Source: Campylorhamphus procurvoides
Lineage: Eukaryota > Chordata > Aves > Passeriformes > Dendrocolaptidae
DNA: 64,000 bases
Reading direction: 5' to 3'
Assembly (NCBI GenBank): GCA_013396655.1
Contig: WBMV01003156.1
Span: forward strand, 2,313,361-2,377,360
In this document: one piece after another, positions 13,101 through 28,100 of the stretch
Position numbering within the stretch: the stretch's first letter is position 1
Layout of the letters: the number at the start of each line of letters is the position of its first letter
The notes under the pieces: generated by a model
Database searches by the model: none
Seen by the model: the letters and a program-made list of their open reading frames with translations, nothing else
Told to the model about the DNA's origin: nothing
Translations under genes and position numbers: made by a program

Positions 13101-16100
13101 TTTACTGTAATGGCTTTTGTACCACTCTCCCATCATAAAATACCAAAAATTATTTATATTTTAAAGCAAAAGCTACATAGAAATGGCTTTTTCTGATGAT
13201 GTGGTGCAGAGGGCATCTGAACTATAATTTATAATGATAAAACTACCATGTAGGAAGTTGAACTGCTGATGTTTTTTCAAACAAACCAGAATTGTAACTA
13301 AATGCAGAGGATAATATTTTAATCATGCTAGTCATTAATGTATATAGATTAAAAAATTCAACAACAATGAATGAGCGAAGAAAAGTTCTGTGTGCCTCCA
13401 CATTACCTCTGTGCTGTAGATTTCTTGTAAGTAAACTTTACAATATGAATCTTTCTAAAAGAAATTAGGTGGCTCAGCTCTCACAGGTGGATTACAGAAT
13501 TAATCAGAAGTTGACATTATGGTCTTCTCAGTGGTTGATAATACATATTTATTTGTTTATTCACAGCACATCTTTTATTTTTATTGCATTTTGGCCATTG
13601 ACTATGAATCCATTGACATGATTTCCAGTTTGTCTTCTTTTATGGAATTTACTGACAGGAAATATGTTGCTAAATGTAATTCTAAGTACTTCAAGTCAAC
13701 TTTGTACTCACTGGCATTACACGCTGTGTTAAAAAGTCAGATTAAAGCATTGGCAGACTCATACTGCTGATAGTAGGGAGTGATACAGAATTTTCCTGGT
13801 AATACCATCTGCCATTTCCTTTTTAAGAATATGGTTTCCTGGCAATCTAATTCTTATCAGTCCAGTTCCTGATTAAAAGACAAATAAACCCTGCAGTAGT
13901 TAATGTCTTCAGTGATAAATATGTTCACTAAATCAGACTTCTAATTATAAGCGGATTTCTAATATACAGTGTTTAATGACTATCTTTCCACCCACATGCC
14001 ATTTTTCTTATCTATTATTACAGAACTGAATTCAAATGGAAAGATTTAGCTTGTCTCTACTGAGCAGAAAGGCAGGATTTACAGTCTTCAGTATATTGCC
14101 CATCACATTTCACATAACTCTGCCAAGTTTTTTGTTCCATCCTTGGAAAAATTCTAGGCGAGAACAAATAAGTAACACACTTCCCTTGATGTCCAGATTA
14201 ATGCTCTGTTTCATTAACATAATTGCCTACTGAAGATGGACATTCCTTTTTATTTCTAGGTGTCTATACTCTGAAGAAAATGTTCACATGTATGAATTCT
14301 ATTTTTTTTCTTTTATTCTAAACTCTCCAATTATTTTTGGAAACCTTTGAGTTATTTTCAACTTTAAGAAGTCTACAGTGCTGAAAATGAATTAAAAATA
14401 ATTGTATTAATACATATAATGCTTCATCATGCTGTAAAGAAAAAAGATTATAAGCTCTCTGCCTAGATATATTGACAGCACCACACATCCAATTTTCAGT
14501 TCATTCGTACTATTGAATTATTCTCTCTCCCCCTCCATTTTCCAACTTAGTTTTTCTGCAGACTTTTCTCACAGTGGGAATCTGTTGGGTTTAATTCATC
14601 TCCCAGTGCATTCCATTAGATTGGTTACCATTTCTGGCAGCCTACTTACTTGGGAAGTCCAAAGCCCAAAGCTGTGACATCAATCAGACACTGTGAGGCT
14701 CTGGTTGTGGGGACTAAATTATTGATGTATGATTTTGTGTGATGCCTGAGTGAAATCCACAGAGGAGTAGCAGCATCGTACTTATTCATGAAGTCCCCAC
14801 AATAATTTTAAAGTGACCAGGATAAAATGCAGCACTTTGTGCCTCCTAGTGGGAGAAGATTCTTCAAGAAAAAGTATAATCCACATAATTTCTGCAAATA
14901 TTTACATTTGTAAGGCTAGGATTTGCCACCTATATCATCTGTTGGATTGCTCAAAATTAAAAGTCTGCTTATGTATATGTGAATATTGGTTTATACTTAA
15001 AAAAAAAAAAATCCCAGTAATGGAATTCTGAAAGCCCCTCAGTACATACGTACTTCAGCAAGAGGCAGCTGCTCTCACCCAAAGTTGTTTGCTTGTTTTT
15101 AGCATAGTGATGAACTAACTGGAGGTGGAGAGCTGAGGGATTATATGGAGCTGGACAGCAGTGAAATCTTTGGGCAGGATTTGAAGACAAAATACACTTT
15201 TCACTTTTCCTGCAAAGCTTTATGCATCCATTCCTTGTGAGAATTACAATACTCAATGGCATTCTATAAGATTATTAGGAGGAGTGGTTCCCATTGGATA
15301 TATTTTTTCATGTTAATATTTCTTATTTTAATTAGCTTTTTGTTACCTTTTTTGATTGTCTTTAGATAAAAATACATTGTACTTGTTGTTGCAAGCTTAA
15401 GACATAACAGAAACTTCCCACTGTGTAACTGCACTGATCATCAGGCTTTAGATTCTAATTATGCAACTTCTGAAGCATTAAGCTTCATATCTAACAATTA
15501 AATTGTATTAAGGACAAATCTTTTTCTTTAAACTGAAGCTATATACATCTGGATCAACTTTCCTGAACACAGTGTACATCTCTGTTTCAGGAGAACTGCA
15601 TAGTGTAGTTAAACAAAACCAAAAATTATTTTTATTTTACTGACTGGGTAAATGGCCTGAATACCTATGAGGTTAGCTTAGGGACATGAAACCAATAAGA
15701 TTTTCTAAAACACCTCTTAAAAATCTGACACTTGTGCCTTGTTATGGCTGTTAACCGTGGCTGGAAAGTTTCACAGGAGAAAAGGAGCTGGGGGTGCTAG
15801 TTGACAACTGGCTGAACATAAGCCAGCATGTGCCCAGGTGGCCAAGAAGGTCAACGGTATCAGCAATAGTGTGGCCAGCAGGACTAAGGAAGTGACTGTC
15901 CCCTGTACTTGGCACTGGTGAGGTGTCATCTCAAATCCTGTGGTCAGTTTTGGGCTCCTCACTACAACAAAGACACTGAGGTGCTGGAGAGATTCCAGAG
16001 AAGGGCAGTGGGGCTGGTGAAGGGTATGGAGAGAAAATCACATAGGGAGCAACTGGTGGAGTTCAGGTTGTTTGGCTCCTTAGAAAAAGAGGCTCAGAGG

Positions 16101-19100
16101 AGACCTTATCACTCTCTACAACTACCTGAAAGGAGGCTGTAGAGAGGTGGAGTCAGACTCTTTTCTCAAGCAATGAGTGACAGTAGAAAATCAAATGGCC
16201 TCAAGATCTGCCAGAGGAGGTTCAGGCTGGACATCAGGAAGAATTTCTCCATTGAAAGGGTGTTAAGCATTGGAACGGGATGCCCAGGGAAGCAGTGGAG
16301 TCACCACCAACCCTGGAAGTGCTCAAGAAACAATCGGACGTGGCATTAGAGCAATGATTTATCTGTCATGGTGGTGTTAAGCCAAAGGTTGGACTTGATG
16401 GTCTAAGAGGTCTTTTTCAGCCTTAATGATTGTATGATTCTAAGATCACAATATCAATTGAAAGGAATGAGAAACACTGCAAAAACTTCACTGTAGGAGA
16501 ATCTGCAGTGAAAATGAGAAAACATCAGGCAACAATAGGAGAGAACAATGGGGTTTCTATGGATTTATGTTTTGATTTGAAAGAGAAAGCAGTAGTCAAA
16601 GCTGCAATTGTAAGCTAATACAGGCAAAAGTTTGATATTTTTGGATATCGCTTCTAAAATACGATCATTCTTAGAGACTGATGACCAAATTCAAATTGAT
16701 GATCAGTTCCAAACCTCACAAAAGACTGCCTTTTTATTGTTATTGTTCTCTTATTGTTATTTGTCTTTATCCTTAAAATGCATCAGTCCATTTTAAGGAT
16801 AAAGACATTTTATCAAGCTCAGAAATTTGAAAGGGGCAGTTAGAGACTGAAAAAAAAAAAAAGGCAATAAAAAACCTCTCACAGAAACCCAAACCACCAG
16901 TACCTTTAATCTGCACTGTCTTTTAAAAAATTAGTAAGGCTGCCTGTGTTTCATTCATGACTATTTCTATAATGCATGGTGAAACTAGTAAAATGCTTAA
17001 AGGAAAACAAAGCAGAAGTGGCAATTTTTTTGCACAAACCCCCATACTGTTTAAGGAGATTTTTGCTGTTCTTTTTGAAATTATATGGTAACATTTATCT
17101 AAAATGCTGCACACAATTGTTTGGGATTTTGAAGCTTGGGATAATGTTGAGCAAAGTTTGCTCTAAAATGCAGATTTTAGTACATGTGAACAAGGATGAT
17201 TTGCTCCATTTATGTTCTCAGATTGGACTTTTATTACATATGCAGAAAATAAAATAGATCAGCTAGAGCTGAGTCTTAACACCACACTGAAATACTCTGT
17301 TTTATTTAGAACTCTTGCATTCCTCAGTGTTTCTGTAAGATGTTTACCTAAACTGTGATTGTGAGGAAAGCTTTGGTTTAGGCCTTGAGTTTTAACCTTA
17401 AATATGAGTTCAAGGTGAAGCCTCATGGAAGCAGGAAGCCTCTGAATGGAAATGAATGAGCTACAAATCTAAGAGTAAGAAAACAAATATCCTGGCTGCT
17501 ATCAGAAAATGTGAAATTGTATAGTGTTCTGGCATCCTTATTCTTTCATCTACCATTTAATACTTTTCTAATCTTGAATAGAATGGAGTGAGAAAGGGAT
17601 TTCTACTTAGATGGACACTGGGTGGATCATTTCTAGTAGTCCACAAAATTAAATTCTAAGTTTAAATTCATCTCCATGAAGATCACTGCTATATGAAGAT
17701 GAATTGTGCTAGTGATATCTGCAGAGACAAGATGGTTTAAACTTTTCTGAGCATAATGCCACAACGTTTACGAAGTCCCACTAATTAAAAGGCCAGAACT
17801 TTAAATTCTTTATTCGTTACCGGGAAAGAAATCTATCTTTCTGTAATATGCATATGTGTGTGTTATATTGTTACCTTGCCCCAGGCAATTTCAGCATCCA
17901 AATTGCTCGGCATCCCCTGTGCAGCTGATCTCTTTGTCAATTCTGCATCTGTTGCCGCAAGCCATTCTGTCATAGCATTAATTTCTTTTCGTAGTTTCCG
18001 GGACAATTTCAAGCATTTTTCCAACTCTTGCTTTTTTTCTGTCACCTGCAGAAAGAAAACGTGTGGTTATTAATCCTCCAGTGACAGAGGCCTAATGATT
18101 TTTATACATCATTTTCTGTACGCCATTTTCTATAAAAATTAAAGTTGCTATTTCACAAGCAAAGGCACACTTCAATACAGTTAGATCTTACCTTAGTTCT
18201 CTCAGTATCCGTAGTTTTGCTGCTAGAATGCAAACACCTACAATGAAATTATGTCCATAAAGACCCACTGAGTCTCAACTAGAAGCAGACCTCTTCAAAC
18301 CTCCTCCTCTGTTTTGATGTCGTGTGCAGCAAATTAATTTGGAACAACTGAACTAACAGGCTTTCCTTGACACAAAACAGATGTCAAAACCCATAAGAGT
18401 ATATTTAATATAGATATACGGATTCCTCGAGGGGTTTTTCTATGTAGCTACACAGAAAGTAAAAAATATAAATGAAAGAAACTCCCAAATCTTGAAACTC
18501 AAAAGTCACTCAATAGTGTCAAACTACAGCAGCACAGTTAACTTTAGGGTTTTCATTTTTAGATATGAAGTACTATGGACAACCTCTGCTTTATTTGTAA
18601 GGTTCTTTTAAGTGTGTATTATGGTACCTGGAAGAATACACTGAATTTTGGTGTAACCTGGAAGAATAGGAGAAATACAATCTTTCCTGCAAGCCCCTAA
18701 AAATCTTCAGGGAGACAGAGAAAAGGATCCACATAATTAGTAGAGAAGGCAGAAGAGTAAATGAAGAGATCTCAGATGGAAAACTACACCACAAAAGATA
18801 TTACACAACTAGTAGACAGAAAATACAAATTACTAAATTATATTGTGACAAAATTTAAAAAAGCCTGATCAAAATAGGAGAATTAAAAATGTCCCATAAA
18901 TCACTAATATTTAAAAGAAATTGCTAATCTTCTTGCATGTCAGTTAGCAATCAACTAATACTGTAGCCACTAATTTGTATTTAGGTATTTTTAAATACAA
19001 AAAAAATATGTTCAGAGTGGCATCAGGAATTCACAACTAGTTTCAGTATCTACTAAAACTATTTTGGACTTGGCCAATGAGAACAAGTAGTGGTACAATG

Positions 19101-22100
19101 ATCAAATTGATTCCTAGCTCGACTGTCAAGGAGAATTTGAAGTTCTAAACTGTAATAGGATGTTACAAGGTTAGGTACATGGCTTTTGCTATCCCTGAGT
19201 AAAGAGATCAGATTTGCCCAGGGAATAAGCAGTAAAGATTATAATTTATTATAATTTATTATCCCATTGTAGAGGCTTACTACTAAAATCTCAGAACATT
19301 TCTTCTTCACTGAATATGCTTTATGTGCTTTCTTGTGTGCCAAATTTATTAAATGAGACCACAGAACTTACAGTCAGGCCAAGAGGTAAATCCCTTGGAA
19401 GGACCATAAAATTCAGCTTTCCAGAGCTCCATTCTCACATGGAGGAGCCAGGAATCCACATGTTTTTCACTTCTTCTTCTGAACAGTCATAATAGTAATT
19501 GTAAATAACTATTTGCAGGTATTTAGCAGCAATACAATGCAAAGTGCATTACCCTGAATGTGCTATTGCCTGTCTAGAATTCTAAACACCTGGTATATTA
19601 AAAATGAAGCTACTGATACATGTCAAACAGAGAGAAATTATTTATATTGCTATATACATCTCTAAATTCTGTTTATTACACAAACAATACTACAATATTG
19701 CCTCATATACTGTATATATCCAGAGGTTACTGATTCATCTGTTAGCATTTCAACTGTAAAGATGTATTTTCTAAAGAAAAATAGGAAACAGTGCCCTCTA
19801 AAGGCTTTCTGGGTCATAAAATGTGATTAAAAGGTATTTTATACATGAGAGGACCACTTGAAGCAGTACTTACAAAATGAGTCTGCACTTGAATACATGT
19901 TTTTCCCTCAGAGCATACATTTCAGTCCTGAGACTTACTATTAGTTAGTTTCCTACTATTATTAGTTTCCTTTTAAAAAAGACTTTGTCTCAATGCAATC
20001 AATTAGGGTTAATAATGCCTAACCAATTCTTTTATTTCTTTTTCTACTGTGACTTTCTCTAAAACTGTTAACTACCATGCCATGGAGAGGCAAATGTGGG
20101 AAATTACACCTAGGACAACAGAGCTAAACACAGCACTGCAGATTTTGGAGACACATTCATTTGCAGGATGGCTCACTTTCAGATCACTAATGGTTCCCTA
20201 ATGGCACGTTTTTATCGCATCATTAGTTAAGAGAGGTTTCCTATAACAACGGCACCTGTTTGCTGTTAAGTTAAACATAATGTAGGAATAAATACTACAG
20301 TTCTTTCTAAAACATATTATCCAATCCCAAATGACACCTATCCACACCTAATGAAGCAGACTCTTCAGTTTTCTTGACATTCAAAGGATTGATGTCTCTT
20401 ACTACCTCACCTCCTAGCAAGAGAGAACTGTTTTAATTCAGATTCCCAGAAGTGCATTATCTCTGTCAAAGTAACACAAGTCTTATTGTTTTATCATACT
20501 GTAGTCAGCAGAGTTTGATTCTCATTACCTGTTTAAACCACATACTGACTCTCTACTATAGGCTCATTTCCCTAGCTATTAATAATTTATTATTTGAATA
20601 ATTTATAACGTAAAAAAATTAAGAATTTGCCTCCTGTTCAGTTTTGTATATTTGAGGTATATAAATTTTAGAAATAAACAGACAAGTAAATCTGTCATTC
20701 ACAATCTTCAATCACAGCACCAAATTTACTCTAATCCTACAGTTTTTAGAAGTTCTGTGAATAATTCTAATGAGGGCAAGAGGAAGAACACGTGTTAATG
20801 AAGATAGTTGTTAACTGAATTATTTAAACAGAGTCTTCTTTAGGACAATGCCGCAACTACTCTTCAAAGCCCCAAGGTCCTTGTAAGAGCATTGTCCTTC
20901 ACTTAATTGATAATGCATACCCAGAATAAAAGGGCTTTATGTACTGAGATATATGATTTTTTTTCTTCCCCCAAACATACTCTTTTTTATATTGGTTAGT
21001 AGTCTATCCTTCCTACTCTCTGTGTAGTTGACTTTCAGGAAAAAATTGAGTAAAAAACATTTTCCCATCGGGAAGTAGCTTTCCTATTACAGTGAAAATG
21101 CAATTCAGATTTACTCTTGACATTTAAATCAGGGAATGGTTAAAATAAAAACTGACCACATACACGGTCACGACTGCAGAAGCCACAAAGCACAGTAGTA
21201 CACAGATGTCTCCTGAGGAAAGCTACAGAGGCTTTAAGATCTGTACAATCAGAGGCAGAAGGAAATTAAAAGGCAGAACTCTCTTTTATGAAGTAGCTCT
21301 TTAACTAAAACTTAATCTAAGTATTTTTCTGGCTTGCAGTGATTTGAGATAAATGATTGTTTCAGAATTAAAATGAAACAATGTCCCCCATTTGACCTCT
21401 AAAAAACAATGAAATAGTAGGAAAAAAATTATTAAAAGTATAATTTTAAACTCTAATAAAAGAATTTTTTATTTTCCTAGATTTTTGGAGATTTTTTTCA
21501 GAGCAACAGAATAGCCATTCTGCTGATTGACTCCATTCTTTCTGTCCCACTGTTTAGAAAACGGGAGAGCCTTGAAAGGAATGGATAAACCCACCCCCGC
21601 CTCCCCAACATTTACTTACCATACCAAGACTATTCTTCACTTTGCCAGTTACAAAGAGCACACAGTTTTGCATTAAAAAGACAGAGCTTACCTTTGCACC
21701 CAATTCATTATATTGCAACTTCAAAGCTGTAAGCCTTTCATCCAGTTCCTTCGGGTTCTCCGTCTGCTGCTTCTGAACAATCTGCCTCCCAGTTTTTATC
21801 ACTGTTTCCACTTCAGACTTCACCTCACTCAGGTTTTTATATAATTTCTAACCAAATAGAAATAAAAAAATGAAACACCACCATTAAAGTATGAAAACTA
21901 GATAATCCCATTGAAGAGTTATAACGGCAGAGTAAGTCTTTGCACCATCATGGATGAGCACCTTCCACTCTCATTTGAAAGTTAGGAGTTGGGAGGTACC
22001 ATGGTATGTGACCTGATGATAGAAAAAATCACCCTGAGCATGTATCAAAAAAGTTTATAGGAAAAATCCATCAGTTTCTAAATCAGAATTCAAATTAACA

Positions 22101-25100
22101 AATTCAAAACAGCCCACCTTTACTATCAGTAACCTCAAAGACAAGCCACTAAAACCACTGTTAGAAATATCAGACATAAAGTACACAGCATTACTAATTG
22201 TTTCAAGATATGGCAAATGATACGTTTTCAAACTGATTGAGATAACGCAGCATTTAAAACAACAACAGATGTATTCTGTCAACTCATACAGATTGTTGGA
22301 TGTATTTGAACTTCAAATACCCACTAATTTTAAAATCTGACGTTTTTCATACTACTAAATCAAGAGATTGGAAGGATAGAGGATTACTCTTACATTTACT
22401 AAGTGTTATACTGCTACAAACATCAATCAATTAAAAAACATACATTAAAAAGTAACATAAGGAGATTAACCTAGAATATACAAATGGCTGCATTTTCCTG
22501 CACTATTTCAATTAATAAGCAAAAAAAACAAGGGAAAACCAGCTGTTTAGTAAGTGATGGCATGCAAGCAATTTGTAAACACAATACATTGCCCAAATAT
22601 TTCAAAGGACCAATGCTAAGAAAAACAAAAGGGTTCTTTCTTTCCATAGGCAGAAATTTGGTCTCTTTATCTAAATGTATGACTTGGTAACTCAAGTCAT
22701 TTATGAGCCACATAAATGGCCAATTAACATTCACATAAATAATGAAAAAGTTGAATTTACTTTTCTTTTTAATCTAAGAATAAATTCTGCCATGGCTTGG
22801 AAATTCCACTGAAGTCCACAATAAAAAAGACTCCACAGAGATACAGAGTTTCCATTACCACGCAGATGTGTGAAGAATTACAAATACGAAGCTGTTGAGA
22901 AGCTTCATTGTTGAGATGGTTAGCTTAAGTCTGTGTTCCAGCATTTTGCCATCACGTGTTGGAAAATAAACTTACTGTCCTGTGTACATAGACAGAACTG
23001 CAAATCACCGTATTTTTTCTTTTTTTCTTTTTTTTTTTTTTTAACTTTAAGTAGCAGTATTTCCTACCATGTAAAATCTGCCTCTAGCATGTTTGGACAG
23101 TAAAGACAAGACTTTTTATCCAGCAGATCTGACAGCAACAGTAACAAAAGGACATTTTTTCTATAATCTAAAGTTAACTACCAAGCCAATTCTTAACATG
23201 GTTAGTATTTTATTTACTTAAAGGTAATATGTATATAGCCCAACTGCCTTCTAGTAGCTTAACATGATAAACACATTCTTCATCACTGAAAACCTGTCAG
23301 CAAATTAGGGACATGTTGTATGACTCACGTTGTCTAACTTCTGATGACATACTATGTACAACTGGACTTTAAAATAGAAACATTTTGAGAATTTTTGCTG
23401 ATAAAGATATTCTAAAATCACTGTAAGTCTTCCACAAAATATGTCACGGCTGCAAAAGCCAGCTGCTGAGTGAAGACACTTTAATTCAGTACAGAGCTTC
23501 CAATTACCATGTCTTTCTAATAAGAATCTGAATTTAAGAGCAATTGCATTTAAGTAAAACCCAAAATGTAAAGAAATAACAATGACTTGTCCCGTGCTTT
23601 TTAACTGAAATTCTTTCTTACATTTACATCTGAAAGAGGTTGAGGGGGGAAAAAGAATCTTTAGGCATGCGACTGCCCCAAGAAAAAAATAAACCCAAAA
23701 ACCAGCAAACATAAAACCCCACAAACCCCTCAGCTGATTTTTGCTGTTAAAATCTCCTTTTTATTATCAAGGCACAGAGTGCTCACCTTTAGGTTTATTT
23801 CCTTTCAGCAGTAAAGGGGTACCATATTATAGGGATATTAAAGGGGTACGTACAGATTTTCCTCATATCCTTTAAGACATATTCAGATCATCTTTAGCTC
23901 TTGAACTGTAAGAAAGTCATAGCACGCCATCTCATGCAATCTATGGTGTTCCATTATGTTTTGTGTTTCCTGGCTAGAATAGACATGTGCCCTGCAACAC
24001 CTCTTTTGGTTACATCACAGTTCCATGACTGCAGAATACTGTGGAAAATAGAGCCAATCCAGGAAGATAAACTCGTATTCAAGATGGGAAGTGGGAATTA
24101 GAGGAATCCTAGTCGACCTTCTCACATAGTGAGTGTGCATGGAAATGAGAACTTTGTGTGTATGTGTGTAAATCATCCTTTGTTTCTCATCCTGAATTAA
24201 TGACAACATTCTGTAACTTTTAGCTTCCTCTGCATAAACCCAGTAGAAAGACGGTATCTTTAAATATTCACCATGCAATGATCCAGCTGTGATTGTACAA
24301 CTTCCTGCTCAACACTCTTCAACTCCAACTTGGGCACCTGCAATTTCACTTCATCTAAAATCCTTTTGCATTCCTGCAGGCGTTGTTCGAAGTTAGCTGG
24401 CTTCTGGAACAAGCGAAACTTCATGGACACATCCTGCAGCTTTTTCTGGAAAGTAAACATGGGTGAGGAGTAAGTGTGAAATCAAATCAATGCTGAAACC
24501 AAATCTTAGTCCTGTTTCAGAATGCTTAGAATCCATTGTCAATCAGCAGTTTCTTACTTAAAGAATTTAAAAGTTTTGAGGAAAATTCCAGGGGCAGAGA
24601 ATCGTGGTCTTCACAGGAGGATAAAAATTCTTGCATTCTCCAGAGCAGCAGAGCCCATACACACAAATAAAGAAAGGGAGAGGTTCTGTAGTTTTCAATA
24701 TGCAAAATGTTGAGGGGTGTGCGGCAAAGAGAGATTTAATGGCCTGAGCACAAGGACATCCACATTACAGAGTGAAGTCTCATCAACTCTATCAGTGCTG
24801 CTTCTTGGTATGAGGAATGAATCTTTTAGTCTTCAAAGAAATGCAAACAAAGTAAGTCCAGCACAGAATCCGAGATTTAGAGTATAAAATTGATTTATAT
24901 TTCAATTTTAAAAAGCCTAACCTACAGTAAAAAGAAAGCAACTTGAAGGCAGAAAAATGTATGACAAGCTTGGTCTCTAATTTCACAATTTTCACAATTT
25001 GTTATATTTTTGCATTAATTATATTGCTCTCCCACATGATCCCTACCTCAGGGGGAGGGGAAATAATTAAAAATAAAGCAAAGACAGGGCATTTTAATTA

Positions 25101-28100
25101 TCTACTTGAAAAAGAACTAATTTATCATAGAAGTACAGAGCAAAGTATTATTGAATAAGTTTTTCAACCATTTCATTAAAAACAAAAAAAGAATGAACTT
25201 CACTAAGAAATAGATAAGTAATTAAATAGGAGCTCAGCATCTGCAAACACACATGATTTTTTCATCTTCACATCCTAGACACTTTATTCCACTATAATGT
25301 GGCCTGTGTTATACAAATTTGAGAAAATATGTAATAAGGAACAGTATTAGTCTATACACAGGAATTATTAAAAAACACTTCCCACATCTATCAGATTTCT
25401 GAGGAGGCAGGAATCACAAACAGATAGTTTTGGGCACCACAGGAACTGGTATAGATATGTAACAGCTCCCTGCAACAACTTTCCTCATTAAATATGTCTT
25501 ATGAAATTGAGGTCCAATGAGGTAAGAAAGAAAGACTTTCTCTACATAAGTGAACAAATGAATAAAAGGAGAAAACCAAATGTAGGAATAAGTGATCATA
25601 TTTTTCTTCAATGTGTTTGCATACACTAAATTCATATGTAATTAGTTTTTGATCCTCTTGTGTCACTTCAATTTGATGACAATCTAGTCCTGTGGGAAGC
25701 TTGCATTGTCACATCTGTAACAGTTAGAATTTGTGCTGGTCATTACATTAAAAATGATTTAGAGGAAAAGGACAGTATTAATGACAGAGAAAAGTAAAGT
25801 CATCTGTGAAGAGTCACTGAAGAATTGCACAGAACTGAAGATCTGTAGGAAAAAAACAAGCAAATCATTTTGAATTCACCCAAGAATTAAGCAATGCAGA
25901 GGAACACTAAGCTCTACATGCAGTTGGGGTTTACGTTATCTTTGAGCACTCTCACTTGAGTTCTAATAGATAAATAGAGAAATAAGCATTATATACTTAT
26001 ATTTGCCTCCAAAAGTTTTAAAATAATATAACCTCAGTGCTTAAAAGCAGCAACACAAACGAAGTTGGTATTTGGAGTAATCTGGAACATAAAGAAAACA
26101 GAAATGAAAACACCCGCCACAGTACAGTAGTCACTGTAAAAAGCTATTTTGTGCCTCAATAATGTGTTCAGTTTTGATCAGCTTATTTCAAAAACTTATT
26201 GCAAAAATAAAAAAGTTATAAAGAATCACAGAACAATTAAAGATGTTTATTTAAAAGTCTCAGTATGATTTAACATACTAGCCAGTCTGGAAAAGAGACA
26301 ATTGAGGATGAGTAAAATTAGTTCTATTCAAAAAGTTGAATAGCAAAGTATTCAGTACTGAATTTCCAAAACCAGCCCAGTCCCTAGGAAAGATTTCACT
26401 CTCATGCAACATTTCTTAGTCTATTAGGACTAACTAGTATTGTATCACTTTGGCAGAAATAGATTTTTATTTTGCTAATTATCCTTTTCCCCTCAAATTT
26501 AAAAAACAGCACTTAACTCTCAACTTAGAATAATCCCAAAAGCCAAGATAAATTTGATCACAGATAACAGTTCTTTCACAATCTAAATGCAAGTACTTAT
26601 TTTTATAATTGTTTCCTTTCTATCTAGGTAATTGAACTAATATTAGAATAAATATGTCAGATATATTACTTAGTGCAAAAAAAAAGGGAAATGCATGCAT
26701 TATTTATTTATAAGTGAGAATGCTCTTTAGAAAATATCAAATGAAGACAGATCTCATGAAATGTGTTTTACCACTAAAGATATTGCATGGATGCAGCACA
26801 TTCACAACACCCCTCGCTATACAGTGTCCCTACCCCTTGGTTACATCAGCTCTGAGAACACCTTGTCAAGCAGACAGGAGGACTGCAATAATAAAATGAG
26901 CAGTAAGGAGCCATGGATGGTATGCTTTATCCAGTCTAATTTCCTGGCTGGAAAGGAGCAGTTAAGACACAAGAGATACCTTAAGAACACTTCATAGTAG
27001 AGTAACATGCTCTTCATTTGAATGAGTGAAGGAAAAACAGAGGAAATCAAATCTGCATACCTGAGCCACATCAATTTGGGAAAGCACTCTTTTGGCAGCA
27101 TCTTCAGCCCGGTTTCGTTTTTTCATTTCTTCCAAACTAATCTCGTGGCTTGTTAATTCAGATTGTATTTTCTATTGGAAAACAAAGACAGCAATCAGCA
27201 GGGCTTGAAGGAAAACTGTAGGTTGTTAAAATTATTTGGAACAGTTGATTTCGAAACATATTAAACAGCAGTAGTAGACTATATAGCATTGCCAGCAGGT
27301 CCTCTACTCAGCTCCACATCTGGAGTGCTCTGTCCAGCTCTGGGCTTCTCAGCACAAGAGAGACACTGAGCTCCTGGAGCAGGTCCAGCAGAGGGTTAAG
27401 AAGATTATTAAGGGATTGAACAAAGTTTTCATTGATAAAAACATTAAAAAATTATCATAGAAAGTAAATACAGAAAAATTATTTGCTTCACTATTCTTAT
27501 TTCTTCTTATTTTCATAGTGTCACCAGGTAAGTTGAAAGAAAACTGACGGAAGTATCCTGTGTGTATAACATCATCTTCATCTGAGAGAGATGTGGTATA
27601 TCTAAAGCAGTATATGATTTGCGTTATAATACTGACCAGAATCTACTTTCAGTATCTGTGGATATGCTAAATGCATAATGACGTGTAATTCATTAATATA
27701 CTAACTTAATCCATTTCCTACCACACATTTTTGGCTATCTCTGTCTGCAAAATCAGTGTGCGATCAAAAAAAAAAAAATCAGCTTTTTTAATTCATCATA
27801 AATCACCCTTACAAGAATTAATTAAGCAGTGTTGGTTAGTGAAGTGTAAGAGAAAAGAATTCCCAATAAAGTATACTGATACAATATAATTTAGGATGAT
27901 TCATGCATTTTTATATTTAAATTGTTAGAAGATAAGAAATTGTTATTAGCAGAATTGCTAGACAGCACTATTGAGAAAAATTACCCTATGAAATAAAGAC
28001 AAGGTATGTTCCCACCAGGACATGCATTTGAGGCCATTATTTTTGCATTAAAAAGTTATTTTAGATTTAATATTTTTTCTACGGTATGCAGTATTTTTCA

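Larger units (their letters stand above)
8407..17874 (-). other. DMD: DMD intron 34 (9468 bp)
   Basis: The largest intron in the window. It holds the solo LTR (11222-11786), a CR1 3' fragment (about 15765-16445) and a perfect hairpin (16762-16807), each listed separately. The remainder (8407-11215, 11793-15760 and 16810-17874) is AT-rich single-copy-looking sequence with no exon or gene I can support. Confidence 0.85.

Noticed and set aside
15909..16142. 77-codon plus-strand frame as a gene
   Set aside because: It is part of the decayed CR1 reverse-transcriptase region.
23305..23724. 139-codon minus-strand open frame in intron 32
   Set aside because: Same strand as dystrophin and rather long, but the product shows no spectrin-repeat character, no recognised domain and no splice-site support. 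Treated as chance.
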